From contig KN817713.1 of assembly GCA_000827495.1 (NCBI GenBank), positions 1 to 46,673 on the forward strand: 46,673 bases of DNA. The letters are read 5' to 3'. Each line of letters starts with the position of its first letter. The first letter of the stretch is position 1. Shown here in pieces: positions 1-10,802 of the stretch. A model generated the notes under the pieces. That model had not been told where the DNA came from. It saw nothing but the letters and a program-made list of their open reading frames with translations, and made no database searches. The translations under genes were made by a program, and so were the position numbers. The DNA comes from Hypholoma sublateritium FD-334 SS-4. Lineage: Eukaryota > Basidiomycota > Agaricomycetes > Agaricales > Strophariaceae.

Positions 1-251
1 GGTTCGCTGGAGTCTCATAGCGAGTTTTTGTACTGTCTCCCGGTTTGTCAAGGGAACGTCCTTTGATAGAGACGCTGCCCATAACTCCCATCGTCACAGA
101 CTCATGAGCTAGGNCCATTCTCAACTGATTCNATTATCCNCCTTCTTTGAACTGCTGACGAGGGCACGTCTCAGTCCCTCGTTATCTGCCTTCAACACAT
201 GTTTAATGCTCCGAAAAGCAAAAATCCACGTGTAGTCTAAAAGCGACCCTA
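1..251. other. Window-edge sequence with ambiguous bases
   Basis: This stretch lies downstream of the transposase ORF on the minus strand. It contains three ambiguous bases (about 113, 132 and 140). I could not find a convincing continuation of the transposase in it. It may hold the degenerate 3' part of the element, or an intron leading out of the window. Confidence 0.4.
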
Positions 252-2506
252 TCAGCGTGCGAAAGATACCAAAAGTGCGTGGGCGATGAGGACATCACCT
301 TTTCTGATCTTGTGTTGATGTATAATTCGCATCGCCTGTACTAGTTGACAGAAATGAGTATAAAACGGGTCTGGTAAGATACCGTGGAGTAATGCAGGAG
401 CGAGGCCGTAGAGATACAAGAGATATTCCCATGCCTTGTAGCCACTGTTAATTTTCTCGGCAATATTGCGAGGCGGCCGATCGAATTGTCCAGGGAGATG
501 GGGTGTGGCGGCAGCAACATGCTGTCCATGAAGAACCCACGTGTCGCCAACGAGGACTGCCCAAGGCCATTCCGATGGTGGGTCGTCATTGTCGTGGTCC
601 AGGACACCTCTCCAGAGAGAGAGGAGCAAGTCAGAAAGGTTAAACGAAGCTAAATGCATGATATCGGAGCCAAAACAGCCCGGAATCCCAAGTATGTGAG
701 ATGGCTGGATGCCTAGAAAAATTGATGGCTTCGAAATACCGGTCTCCAAGCGGCGTTTCTTGTATTGGGTCTCGTTTGGGGAATCGAGTACATAGCGAAG
801 GTTGCGGAAATAGAGCTGAGGTGAACTTTGAGGAAGAGAATCATGAGAAATGTCACTGTGATCACACCCTGTTACATGAAAGTCTACAGGCTTTAGAAGA
901 GCGGGGTAGTAGTGAGTACCATTAGGTTTATGCCGCCCTGGAACTGAGCAGTATAAACGGCATCCATACTTTCCATGATGACCAACGAGACCGTTTAGAT
1001 ACGCCATAGCGGGACCATCAGCAGTATTGAGCGCAAGAAATAGATTCGATTGAGAAAGTTGGTTTGATGAAGCATCCCAGACTGGAAGACCCTCGTTTTG
1101 AATGGCAGCAAGATGATACAGACCCGGAAAGAGAAACGAGTCCATGTTTTTTGGTTTGTTCGGCCCTGGTATGAAGCCGCCCGGGAGTACATGTTTTTTC
1201 TTGTAACGTTCACTGGGCGAGAGGTCAAAAAGAATCCACAGATATATCCAGCAGTCAGAGGATTTGTGAGCATATAACTGGGCACCGTCCATTGAAAACA
1301 TGAGAACCATGTCAGCGCCTTTAATGTTCCCATTTCGAACGTTTTCCAGATAATCGGAACCATGCAAAAAATCTTCGTAAATCGAAAGACTACCCGAGTT
1401 ATTCTGGAGCTCTTCGATGATTTCTTTGGTTTTCTGTTGGCGGTATGAAAGTCGTTTGGCACTATCAGGGCTTCGCCACAGAGACTGTAGCACGGGAGCA
1501 ATGGGTATGGTCACAAATTCCTGACGTATTTTCTTGGTTATGGGACAGATTTTGGATTCCCCGCACCGAGGGCATGTATCGAGGTTCGAGAATGGGCCAG
1601 TGAAAGCAACACAGCTGTTCGTACACATAGGGTGAGATATCGATCCAACACCAGTAATATCCTCGATTCTGCGCTTGATTTGGTCATATGAGGGAATAAC
1701 GTCCTCGGGATGTCGCCTTAGGATTGCCCCTCTAGTGACATGATAGGCATCGTTTGAAGAGTTGATGGAGGCCATAAAAATTTCCAGCCCAAGGTGCAGG
1801 TCGGGATCCTCGCTCAGATTGAAAACTTCGCGCAGTGGATTTCGAATTCGTTCTACAGACGACGGACTCAGGTTACTGTGCGTTCCATCAAGCGTGGCAT
1901 TTCGTAGAGCGTTTATGAATTCAATAGACGTGCAGAAATCCGAGAGATGAGCAGCTTCAAATATATTATCCAGATCGACAGTTTCACTTTCGTAGCATTC
2001 GTAACGCTCGCTGTCGACGGGAATTGCGGGGTCTTGATCAGAAGCAGGCAAGGGCGTCAATATACGCTCATGACAGGATGGCAAACTACGAGCAGTGTTG
2101 TCTACCAATGTAGGTTGGGAATGAATGTCCTTGTCCTTTGAATTACGAGATCAGAGAGTCAGTGAAAGTGAAATGAATAGATATATGAGTAGATTAGAAC
2201 CTCAATTGTTCCGTTGCCTTCAGATAGAACAGACTCAGACTCCTCGTTTTCAAGAAGAGGAGGTACTATCATCTGCTGTTCCGCTTCGGCTTCCCTTTGC
2301 GCGTCGATTTCACGAAATTGAGCGTGTTTGAGATAAGTTGCGCGCGTTACCTGCTTCAAACGACCTTTGCAGCGATAGGTACATGAGCAAGGGAATGTCT
2401 TCTTTGCCTTCTGGGTGGATAGAGATTGACCAAGTTCTCCAGCGATTCGAGACGTCGCCCGACTCGGAGTCTTACGTTTCTTCGAGCCCATTACATTGGG
2501 AGACAT
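252..2506 (-). mobile_element. Tnp2-type (CACTA-like) transposase gene, 3' end missing or degenerate
   Basis: The gene reads as two exons on the minus strand. Exon 1 (2506-2201) begins with an ATG and encodes a Cys-containing segment, CSCTYRCKGRLKQVTRATYLKH, like the N-terminal element seen in basidiomycete Tnp2 proteins. A 65-nt intron (2200-2136) joins it in phase 0 to exon 2 (2135-252). Exon 2 carries a CPRCGESKICP zinc-knuckle-like motif, the segment around VLMFSMDGAQLYAHKSSDCW and the segment around GIPGCFGSDIMHL, all typical of the transposase family tnp2 (Transposase_21) as I know it. The joined product is about 729 residues, shorter than most family members, and it stops before the usual C-terminal part. 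The copy is therefore truncated, degenerate, or continues through an intron off the window. Family assignment is from motif recognition only. Confidence 0.75.
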
Positions 2507-3182
2507 GACGAGTCACAAAAGCGACAGAGTTCACAAAAGCGACAGAGTTCACCTCTGTTAAGCAGTCAGGAGTAAGAAGGGAGCCTAGGCGTAGAAGTAG
2601 CATAGTAATACATGATGGGTGTATACAGAACAACTGCAGACATATCGCAGATTTGGCTTAACCGCGCTTGCATCAAGGCACGTGCTTAAGCGATGGTTAG
2701 CTCACTCTCAAGCGGTCTCAAGCAGTCTATTTACTGTCCTCGCCACGCTCTGACACACGCTACTTATTTTCAATTCATTTCTATTTCATATCGTATAGTT
2801 CGTTGGCTGAGCACGGCTCAACAAGCGACACAATTATATCTACGTTGATTTAGCTCCGGCTATATCCGGGCTGTTTTGACCGGGATTAACGCCTCTTCGG
2901 CTGGCTAGCCGAGCGTGGTGTTGATCAGTCGGCATGTCGTTACCAACGCGCACGCCATCGACAGCTTGCTCGAACGTTCTCATTCTTACCAGAGAAGGGA
3001 AATTCCAAGTATAGCACAGAAGGTAAAAGAACATCGCAGAATAGCCCTGTTTTCTGCAGGCGTTTATCTGATTACTTATCGCTGCTCAGTCGAGGGAATC
3101 AGAATCTCCATGGATCAAAACAGGAATATTCAATGCAGGACGGATTTGACATGGTTGTAAGCAAGAGAGTGCAATAGGTCAA
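2507..3182. other. Intergenic spacer with a small tandem repeat
   Basis: No gene is supported here. Just upstream of the transposase ATG an 18-bp unit (TCACAAAAGCGACAGAGT) occurs twice in tandem between about 2512 and 2548. Its place next to the transposase start suggests element-internal or subterminal sequence. The remainder looks like ordinary AT-moderate spacer. The short ORFs in it have no recognisable content. Confidence 0.4.
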
Positions 3183-4172
3183 CTACCGATATATCTCGCT
3201 TCTAGACCGCGTCCTGTTTAGCGGGTCAGCAGTGCTCCAGCGCCTGTATCTTTCAACCTGGTCTGCTGGCTTAGACCATGCGGTGGCCACATCCGGCGTA
3301 GTCACTGCGATCATAGCGCGGCCGCTGCGCGCACGCGGGTCGATCGAGACGGAAACGCGGCGCGCCGCCGGACGGGCCTGGGGCATGCGCCGAAGGGCGT
3401 CCTCCAGCGACGGGATGGGCAGCAGCGTCGACTCAGACGCGCGCCGCGCGTCGAAGGATCTGGCCTGCGGCCGGAGTTCGGGTTCAGGCACGGACTTCGG
3501 CTCGATGGGTTTCTCCGACGCGACGCCGTTGACGTCGAGCGTCGCGGTCGAGGAGGCCCAGCTGACGCGTCGCGGCTTCTTGCCCTTGGTGTTGGGCGAG
3601 GAGAGGGAGGATTTGCGCGGGCGTGCAGTGCTCGCGGGCGGGTTGTGGATCGCCTTGTTCACGGGCGTGCGTGGGGGTGGGTCTGCGAAGCCGACGACGG
3701 GGACGGTGGTCGAGGCGCGGGGGCGGTTGGTGTTAGTGCGCTTGACGATGCGGAGCGGGGGTGGGGACCACTTCTCCTGTTCGCGGCGCTCGCGCTCCTT
3801 GCGCTTCTCCTCCTTGCGCGCTTTGAGACGCGCGATTCGCGCAACTTCACGTGCGCGCATGCGCTAAATAAAGTAATCGGTGAGTTAGCCGTTTCGAAGG
3901 AGGATGGTAAATGTGCGTACCTCAGGGTGGAGATCGAGCCACGGAGGAGAGTCGGCAAATTCTTGGTTGATCACGACGACCCAGATCCAGTAGCTGATAG
4001 CGGTGATGACGGTTCCCACCATGAATGCAAGGCCGCCGAAGGCATAGATTTTGAGGGCAACCATGCCCATTTCTGGGATGTATCGGGTATCGTATGGGAT
4101 TTTTTGGGGGAGACCGCTAAGCGTCGGGAGTGGCGCTGGGTCATCAGCCCGCGGAAAAGCAACGAACGGCAT
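3183..4172 (-). CDS. Hypothetical single-pass membrane protein with basic coiled-coil and disordered tail
   Basis: Two exons: 4172-3921 and 3863-3183, joined in phase 0 across a 57-nt intron with donor GTACGC and acceptor TTTAG. The product would be 309-310 residues. One hydrophobic segment (about residues 45-67, IYAFGGLAFMVGTVITAISY) is followed by a strongly charged helix (about 86-116, rich in KARKEEKRKERERREQ). A long Pro/Ser/Arg-rich, probably disordered tail completes it. No domain is recognised. The layout fits an anchored organelle or ER membrane protein with a soluble tail, but that is inference. The start is uncertain: the reading frame is open a little upstream (RFQLYYR precedes the chosen Met), so an upstream exon is possible. 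It is divergent from the lipase gene, with a shared promoter region of about 365 nt. Confidence 0.6.
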
Positions 4173-4536
4173 GCGGTAATAGAGTTGGAAGCGTCAAGCC
4201 TCAGAGACGGATTGTCGATTTGAGAAGGCGAAGAGTGATAGAATGTGTGTGGATCTGGACTGGCAGGCACACGAGGGTAGTTGTAATTGGTAGTGAGGTA
4301 TGATCCTGGGCTAGCAGGATAGGTGGTGGTGGTGGTGGTTTGGGTTGCGTTTTATGAGACCCATTTGCAAGAGAACTAGCATTTTTTATAATCTTTCAGC
4401 TGGAACACAATTTGGTGTGGGACCAAGACGGTTTTGGAGACGGTTTTGGACCGTTTCGAAAGGGAAAGGGGAAGGTAGTACTATGGGTGTGGCGGTGCTA
4501 TGATCGTTTGTTGATGGAACCCTAACCCGACGGCGG
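4173..4536. promoter_or_regulatory. Bidirectional promoter region with GGT microsatellite
   Basis: This spacer separates the divergent membrane-protein gene and lipase gene and so should hold both promoters. It contains a short (GGT)n microsatellite at about 4321-4340 and a 12-bp direct repeat (AGACGGTTTTGG) at about 4427-4450. No clear TATA box is visible on either strand. The regulatory role is inferred from position only. Confidence 0.4.
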
Positions 4537-7359
4537 ATGAATTTCACGAGTCAAATTGGCCGGGCCGCGGAGGCTCTGGGCAGCCGCTGCCCCCAGCTTG
4601 CGCTCTTACTTCTCCCCAAACATTGCATGGCTGCAAGCTGGGACTCTTACGGGCGACAAGGCATTGATATCGCCCACAAAGTCTCTTCCTTTGGCTTTTC
4701 CGCAGCCAAGATCGGCACAAAGTTTGGGGTGCGTGCACTTGACTTACCTTTGACGCTCGTCTGACCTGCTTTCCAGTTCTCTGTAGCCAGGACCTTGGCA
4801 AGCACAGCCGTCGGGGTCACTACTAGCGTTGTAGATATTGCGCTCTTTGGAGGAGGACCCGTCACCCGCCCGCTCTTTGGCTTTGCAGTCACCACAGTCC
4901 TTACAGTTGCCGAGCAGATCACACTCGCCCCGATACACCTCAGCGAGTATATCACCTCGACATCGCTCCTAGCCGCACACAGCTCCATCAATGTCCTTTC
5001 TGTGATATTCCCCGGCAGTAGCGATGCCTCGTTTTCGTTGGCGTCGTTCATCGGCCTGGTGCGCCGCGAGTGGGCGCTCATGGACAACGGCACGATGCCC
5101 GAGAAGCAGTACGGGATCACACAGGTGGCACGCGCAGTCGTAGGCTGGGTTGCGCTGCAGGGCGTCACGCAGGAGTGGCAGGAGAAACGCTGGTTCAAGC
5201 ACTTGAAGGAGCTGGACGTCATGGATGCGCCGAAGACGCATCGGTCGCTCAAACACAAGTACGTACTACATATATCACCCGTGGCGCGTGCATATGTAGC
5301 TAATTGCCTCCTCGGCTGCTGAAGGACCTCGCGCATCCGGGTCATATCTGATGTCATCTTCCCCGGCCAGCAGGGCCACCAGATCATTGCCGCCGACATT
5401 GGCGACCCCGAGGCGCACCGCTCGCGCCCGTACATGACGCGCACGAAATCGCACATCTCGCTGCACCGGCACCGCGCCGCGTCGTCGCTGTCCATGTCCA
5501 TGTCCATCTCGGCGGACCTGGGCCCTATCGGCGCCCTCTCGACGAAATATTCGCCTGTCCCGATTAGCAACGCCGAGCTCAAGGTCACGCTCCGGCGCCT
5601 GAGCAAGATGGTGCTTGCGGGCTACGGCGGCGCGAGTCTGCTCTTCTTCGGCGTGTCGCCGTCCGTGTTCGATGGGCACCATGGGAAGAAGAAGGCAGCA
5701 CCGGCGCCGGCGTCGGCCGAAGCCGCGCTGGACCGCGAGAAGACGGCCGAGGAGGCGCAGCTAGCGCATGCCATCGACGCAGCGGAGGCGGAGGCGGCCG
5801 GCGACGGCGAGATGCCCGAGTTGCCTGGGGGCAAGCAGGCGTATTCGTGGTGGGATGTGTTGCTGGGCAAGCACGACCAGGAGATATTCGAGACGTATGC
5901 GACAGCAGACTCGGCGAAGCAGGCGGAGACAGCGAAGAAGAAGTTGAATAAGAGTAACATGAAGTCTACAGCGGTGTGTGTTTTTGGTGTCGATGGAAAT
6001 ATGTGCTGAATATGTGCACTTCTAGGTTATCGGGAACGAGCATTTGATGCCCCGCTTCTGGGTGCTGACGGACTACGACCGGGGCGAGGTCGTACTTGTT
6101 ATTAGAGGGACTATGTCGCTCAATGAAATTGCCGTCGACCTCACTTGTGATCCAGAAGTGTTTCAGCCCGCGGAAACGTCGCCGACGGAGGAGGATGAAA
6201 CCCCGGTTCCAGGCCAATTCGCGTTCCCGACCTTCTCTGAGAAGGAGGCGACAGAAGGTGACGATGCGCGTGCAAGTGCGCCGAAATACCACGTTCACGG
6301 TGGTATGGCGCGGCTCGCGAAGGCGATGGGCAGCGTCGGGAAGCCGGTCCACCTCGCGGTGATGGAGGCGCTGCATAGTCACCCGGATTTCGGTGAGATT
6401 TCATGTGGGACTGGGCGTCATCTTTTACCTGAACGCGTGGGCCAGATCTTATTATATGTGGTCACAGTCTAGGCGCAGGGGTCGCGGCGATCTTGGGCCT
6501 GGTGCGTCATGTCTCTCTCTGTACGGCATACCTGCGACCCAAACCGAGACTTTTATTTGTAGATGTGGGCGGATCCGCGGACTTGTCAGACGGTAAAGTC
6601 GAGCGGGCTGCCTGTCGGGCGCCAGGTGCAGGTCTACGCGTTCGCACCGCCGTATGTACCTCGCGCATATAAAGCCGTGCACGGCACTGAAAAAATTTCA
6701 TCTGTTTGCGTAGGACGATCACGGACGCCGCACTCTCGCGCCTCTCTCAGAAGCTCATCGTCTCGCTGGTGTATTCGCACGACGTCGTGTCGCGGGTCTC
6801 GCTCGGCGCGGTGCGCGATCTGCGGAATGCGGCGATGTGGTTGTGCGAGGCGGAGGCGGGCGCGGGGACGGAGGGATGGTCCGCTGTCACCGCGCGCGCG
6901 AAGCGGTGGAAGGATAGCCCGGGGCGGAAGGAGGACATGGACTGGGTACGTGCCGCCACCGATTCTTCGACGCATACTGCGCGTTTCTAACGTTTTTTTT
7001 TGGTGGCCAGTTCATCGCCGTGCGCAAGACGCTCGAAGCGAACATGCAGAACGCGTTCATGTACCCGCCCGGGCGCGTGCTGTGGGCAATGCGCGACGGC
7101 GATCTGCATCCGAGCCACCGGTTGCACGCGGTGCCCAAGGAAGCTGCGAGCGACCGTGATGCGCCGGAGGATAAGCTGCGCTTGTTCGAGGTGCTGGACG
7201 TCGAGCAGGTGTTCTCGCAGATTGTGTTTTCGAGGGATATGCTGACGTGAGTCTCTGCTTTTCTTTTGATTTGGTGGGCGCTTGCTGATGAGGCTGTAAA
7301 CTTGGTGCAGAGCGCATATGCCACACCAGTACGATCGTGTTATTCATGACTTGCTTTGA
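4537..7359 (+). CDS. sn-1-specific diacylglycerol lipase-like protein (class 3 lipase)
   Basis: Nine exons resolve cleanly: 4537-4728, 4777-5258, 5325-5973, 6026-6392, 6446-6501, 6563-6651, 6714-6945, 7011-7246, 7311-7359. All introns are GT-AG and 48-66 nt, and the sum is an exact multiple of three (783 residues). The nucleophile elbow GHSLGAG (Ser571) is formed only after splicing exons 4 and 5. Downstream, the SHDVVSR segment supplies the likely catalytic Asp635. The C-terminal AHMPHQY motif matches the HMP-x-x-Y pattern of diacylglycerol lipases, with His770 the likely third catalytic residue. The N-terminal third has hydrophobic stretches (exon 2, about residues 75-120), consistent with membrane association. 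The enzyme is expected to hydrolyse diacylglycerol at a membrane. A charged Ala/Glu-rich insert (about residues 310-370) looks disordered. The exact start Met is inferred. Confidence 0.88.
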
Positions 7360-7957
7360 CCGTTTGCTTTTTTCATCATGGATCACGGATGCTGCCTACT
7401 AATTTTACCGGGAGCATGAACATATGTCGGGACTCGGATAGAGTGTCTTGCTACTTTACTCATCTTTACCACTGATCTACATACCCTCGGGCCTCTACTA
7501 CTTTAATTAGCTCGACCTTCGGCCCCTAGCAGAATACTTTTCCGCACAAATAACCAACCCTCCTTAATCGCTAATCGACGATTACTTGTCTGTATTTAGA
7601 GTTCCTGTATGTATTGTTACCTTTACCTGTTTCTACAGGAATCACTGTTTGTTTCGTGGATTTTTTTCGGGATCGTTGACTCTTGAATTTTGCTTGGTAA
7701 GTATGCCTGTCGTTCGGGGCCGGGAGTCGGGACACGGCCAGACCTGCCTCAGGAGGCCTGGAAGGATCGTGGGAATTGATTCCCAAACCAAACGGAGTTC
7801 GTCGGGACAGGTCGCGACGACCACGAAGAGCTTGCCAACACCGTTCACGGCGACCGCGACGCATTTTTGTCCCATTGTATGGTGCGTATCGTTCTCTTCT
7901 TTGATCTTGACTCCAAGACCAGCATTTAAACCTCCGTTCGCAGTTATGTGAAAACAT
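7360..7957. other. Intergenic spacer between lipase and PPR-like genes
   Basis: About 600 nt with no supported gene. It must hold the lipase 3' end and the promoter of the PPR-like gene. Pyrimidine-rich tracts and a few short ORFs are present, but none has recognisable coding content. Confidence 0.4.
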
Positions 7958-10528
7958 ATGCAATGCAACTGGCAACCATTAGCTAGGCTTGCTTTCCGCG
8001 GATTTGCTCGACCATGGCCCCCTTCCCGCACCATCCACACGTCGCTCAAGACGACGCCGCCGCCATGGCCGACGGTGTCCAAAACTCCCCTTCATTCACC
8101 ATCTTCATTCCGACTTCTCACTCACCGACGTCTTTCTTCGGCCGTCCAGCTCTCACATTCCTCGAAATTTACAACCCCGCCCCCACCCGAAATCCTTAAT
8201 ATCAATACCGACCGAACCAAAGCTCTTGACCCGACAGAACCCTCCTTCACGCCCGCAGAGGTTGGTCGGAGCGCCGCTCAGGCCGTTCGGCAGTCTGTTA
8301 GGGAGGGCAACTTCCCGGACGCCTTGATAATCGTGCGGTCACTCTACTACGCGCGGCTCGGGCCAGGGGGGATAAGGACCTCCGAACCCGTCCGGCGCTT
8401 CCTCACCGAAATAGAAAGCTCGCCGATCCCATTCAACCGAGCGGTGTCGCCCCGCCTGCCTGCGCACGCGCTGCTGCATGCCCTCGTGCGCCGCGGGGAG
8501 CACCAGAACGCCGCAAAGCTGGCACAGCAGATGCTTGAGAGCGGAACGAACGTGCGCAGTGCATCGATGGCCGCAGTCCTCCGCGGGTTGCGCGACGCCG
8601 CTCTCAATTCGCCACCGACTGTCCTCGAGCCGATCGCACCGCTGCCGCGGCCAGGCGCGTCACGCATGCAGCCGCACATGCGAGGGAATGCAGAACTCAC
8701 GGGTGCGGCGCTGATGCTCGTGCAGGCTGCACGAGGCGCGCGGCAGCGCAGCACGCGCCGCATGTACCGCTACCTCATCACGCTGTGCATCATCAACGGC
8801 GAGATCATCCTCGGGTCGCTCGTGTTTGGTGTGATGCTGCGCGAGTGGCAGGCGCGCCAGCAGGCGGAGATCGCGATACCCGCTGCGGCGCCGCTTGTGG
8901 ACGCCGCCGCGCCGCCGCCGCGGCTCTGCGACATGAACGAGCTCCTGACTTTCATCAACTGGAATTTGTCCGCACCGCAGACGGACGACTCGTCGCGAGC
9001 GGCGTTCAGCGCGTCGCTGCAAGCTCTTGCGAACCTCGCGCACGCGATGGACAAACGATACCTGGCGCTGAACCTCGAATCGCTCATCGCCGCAATATAC
9101 CGGTGCCCGCGCACGAAGGAGAAGGTGTGGATTCCTGGGAAAAAACCAGGCAGCCCGGCGGTACAGGTAGACGGGTACCAATACCTTCACGCTACGCTCG
9201 ACCGACTTATCTTGTCGCTTCCAAAAAGAGACTACGACGGCGGACCCGTCGGGAGTGGAGATCAGAGTGCGAAGTCGGGAGAGGACGTTATCCAGCCGCT
9301 CAACCCCAGGGCGTACAACTCGCTACTGAACTACGCACTCCGTCACCGCCACGCTCTCTCCAGGGCTGATATCGTGCTCACGCGCATGCTCCAGCACCCG
9401 GACGCGCACCTCGCGGAGAACATGGCACTGACGCACAACATCATGGACCGCGCGCGGAATGATTGGCCAAAGACTACGATCGACAAGATGGAGGCGGCGA
9501 TCGGGCTCGCGCCGCCTGGTGCAGACGTAATATCGGCGCTGCTCGACGCACCTGACGCGGAGCTCGACAAACACGCGCTGAGCACGCAGATCACCACGCT
9601 CGTGCGTCTGGGGCAGCTGGGCGACATCGTTTCCGTGCTGCCCAAGATGCTGCCCGGGCTGTACCCGCCGCAGACGCCGCACGGGACACCGTTTGAGGAA
9701 TCGTTGAAGATGAAAGCGCGGCACCGCGAGAGCGGGCTCGCCCGGGCGGTGGCGCTCGGCCCGGTGGTGTTCAGCACGCTGCTGCACGCGCTGCGCAAGC
9801 TCGGGAAGACGGGGCTCGCGGAGGACGTATTCCTGTACGGGCTCGAGGCAGAGGCGCGCAGTTTTGAGGCCGAAGGACACGCAACGGTACTCCGGCCGTG
9901 GTGCTTACCCGTGCAAGCGTACACGACGATGATCCAGGTGTACAACGACGAGCGGGGCAGGGGCAAGAAGCTGTACGTCGTCGGGTGGGGTCTTACGGAC
10001 GACGGGACGCGCATCGAGTGGTCGCAGCAGCGCGCACGAGTGCACCGCGCGGACCTCGCGCGCAAGATGATCGTGCTGATGTACCGTACGATGATGGCGG
10101 CGCCGAGCACGATCACGAGCCGGCTCGCGGAGCTCGATGCGCTCGCGGCGCAGGGGCGGTGCACGGTGGAGATCGCGCGGCGACAGCTCGAGCCGCCGGT
10201 GCCGGACGCGTGGTTCTTCGAGAATCTGGTGGACATCTTCATCGGGCGGCCGGCGGACAGAATGTTCCCTGGGGTACTGAAGGCGATGGCGGAGCACGGG
10301 TTCGAGATGTCAGCTAGGGCGGCACGGGTGCTGCGCGAGACGTGGGGTGAGGATACGGTGCGCGAGGTGCTCGCGGCGCGGCCGGAGGGGGAGTGTGTAG
10401 CGCGGAACATGCGGCCGGTGGGGATGAGTAGTGAGATACGGGAGGGCGGCGCGCGCGTGAAGCTGGGGTGGAAGCAGTGGGCAATGAAGAAAGTGCCTTT
10501 GTCGAAGGAAGAGGAGAAAATTATTTAG
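7958..10528 (+). CDS. Mitochondrial pentatricopeptide-repeat-like protein
   Basis: One intronless ORF of 856 residues, unusual beside its intron-rich neighbours. The first 60 residues are rich in Arg, Ser and Pro and lack acidic residues, as expected for a mitochondrial presequence. The body is a series of helical pairs, for example PAHALLHALVRRGEHQNAAK near residue 170 and PVVFSTLLHALRKLGKTGLA near residue 605. These resemble the degenerate pentatricopeptide/helical-repeat RNA-binding proteins of fungal mitochondria. A role in organellar RNA processing or translation is inference from fold type only. The 3' two-thirds of this gene is the source of three pseudogene fragments further right (about 12.17-12.69, 16.91-17.12 and 19.74-20.04 kb). 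The first F-box gene follows 274 nt downstream on the same strand. Confidence 0.7.
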   Translation: MQCNWQPLARLAFRGFARPWPPSRTIHTSLKTTPPPWPTVSKTPLHSPSSFRLLTHRRLSSAVQLSHSSKFTTPPPPEILNINTDRTKALDPTEPSFTPAEVGRSAAQAVRQSVREGNFPDALIIVRSLYYARLGPGGIRTSEPVRRFLTEIESSPIPFNRAVSPRLPAHALLHALVRRGEHQNAAKLAQQMLESGTNVRSASMAAVLRGLRDAALNSPPTVLEPIAPLPRPGASRMQPHMRGNAELTGAALMLVQAARGARQRSTRRMYRYLITLCIINGEIILGSLVFGVMLREWQARQQAEIAIPAAAPLVDAAAPPPRLCDMNELLTFINWNLSAPQTDDSSRAAFSASLQALANLAHAMDKRYLALNLESLIAAIYRCPRTKEKVWIPGKKPGSPAVQVDGYQYLHATLDRLILSLPKRDYDGGPVGSGDQSAKSGEDVIQPLNPRAYNSLLNYALRHRHALSRADIVLTRMLQHPDAHLAENMALTHNIMDRARNDWPKTTIDKMEAAIGLAPPGADVISALLDAPDAELDKHALSTQITTLVRLGQLGDIVSVLPKMLPGLYPPQTPHGTPFEESLKMKARHRESGLARAVALGPVVFSTLLHALRKLGKTGLAEDVFLYGLEAEARSFEAEGHATVLRPWCLPVQAYTTMIQVYNDERGRGKKLYVVGWGLTDDGTRIEWSQQRARVHRADLARKMIVLMYRTMMAAPSTITSRLAELDALAAQGRCTVEIARRQLEPPVPDAWFFENLVDIFIGRPADRMFPGVLKAMAEHGFEMSARAARVLRETWGEDTVREVLAARPEGECVARNMRPVGMSSEIREGGARVKLGWKQWAMKKVPLSKEEEKII

Positions 10529-10693
10529 TACGTTGCGAACTGTTGTATCTAATAGCCTTGGGCTTGCTTTGAAGGGAAATTGCTTCGTAGGGAAGACAGA
10601 CACATGAAAATCGATTCTCTTTTCAAAGTGTATTGCGAACCCGCTTTCAGTCGTCTGAGTGAATAGAATAGGGCGGCTGAGTCGTTTGATTCT

Positions 10694-10704
10694 AACTCCG
10701 CTTC
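10694..10704 (+). promoter_or_regulatory. AACTCCGCTTC motif upstream of F-box copy 1
   Basis: The motif lies about 100 nt before the ATG of the first F-box copy. The core AACTCCGC recurs, usually 60-140 nt before the ATG, ahead of eight F-box copies on both strands, with a one-mismatch form before a ninth. It is usually preceded by ATTC or a similar AT-rich tetramer. A shared promoter element is inferred; common descent of the flank alone could also explain it. Confidence 0.45.
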
Positions 10705-10802
10705 GGTGGCTTGCATGACGAGCAAATTAAACGATGAGTACCTGGCCAACTTCGCACCTTCCCAATCCTATTCTCCGATCTGGCATCGCTGCATAGTCAA
10801 AC

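Noticed and set aside
3232..3867. 211-residue plus-strand ORF over the membrane-protein gene
   Set aside because: Antisense to exon 2 of the minus-strand gene, whose splice joint and transmembrane exon are coherent.
9343..10410. 355-residue minus-strand ORF opposite the PPR-like gene
   Set aside because: Ser/Arg/Ala-biased antisense shadow of a GC-rich gene. The plus strand has a single 856-codon frame with a presequence and repeats.
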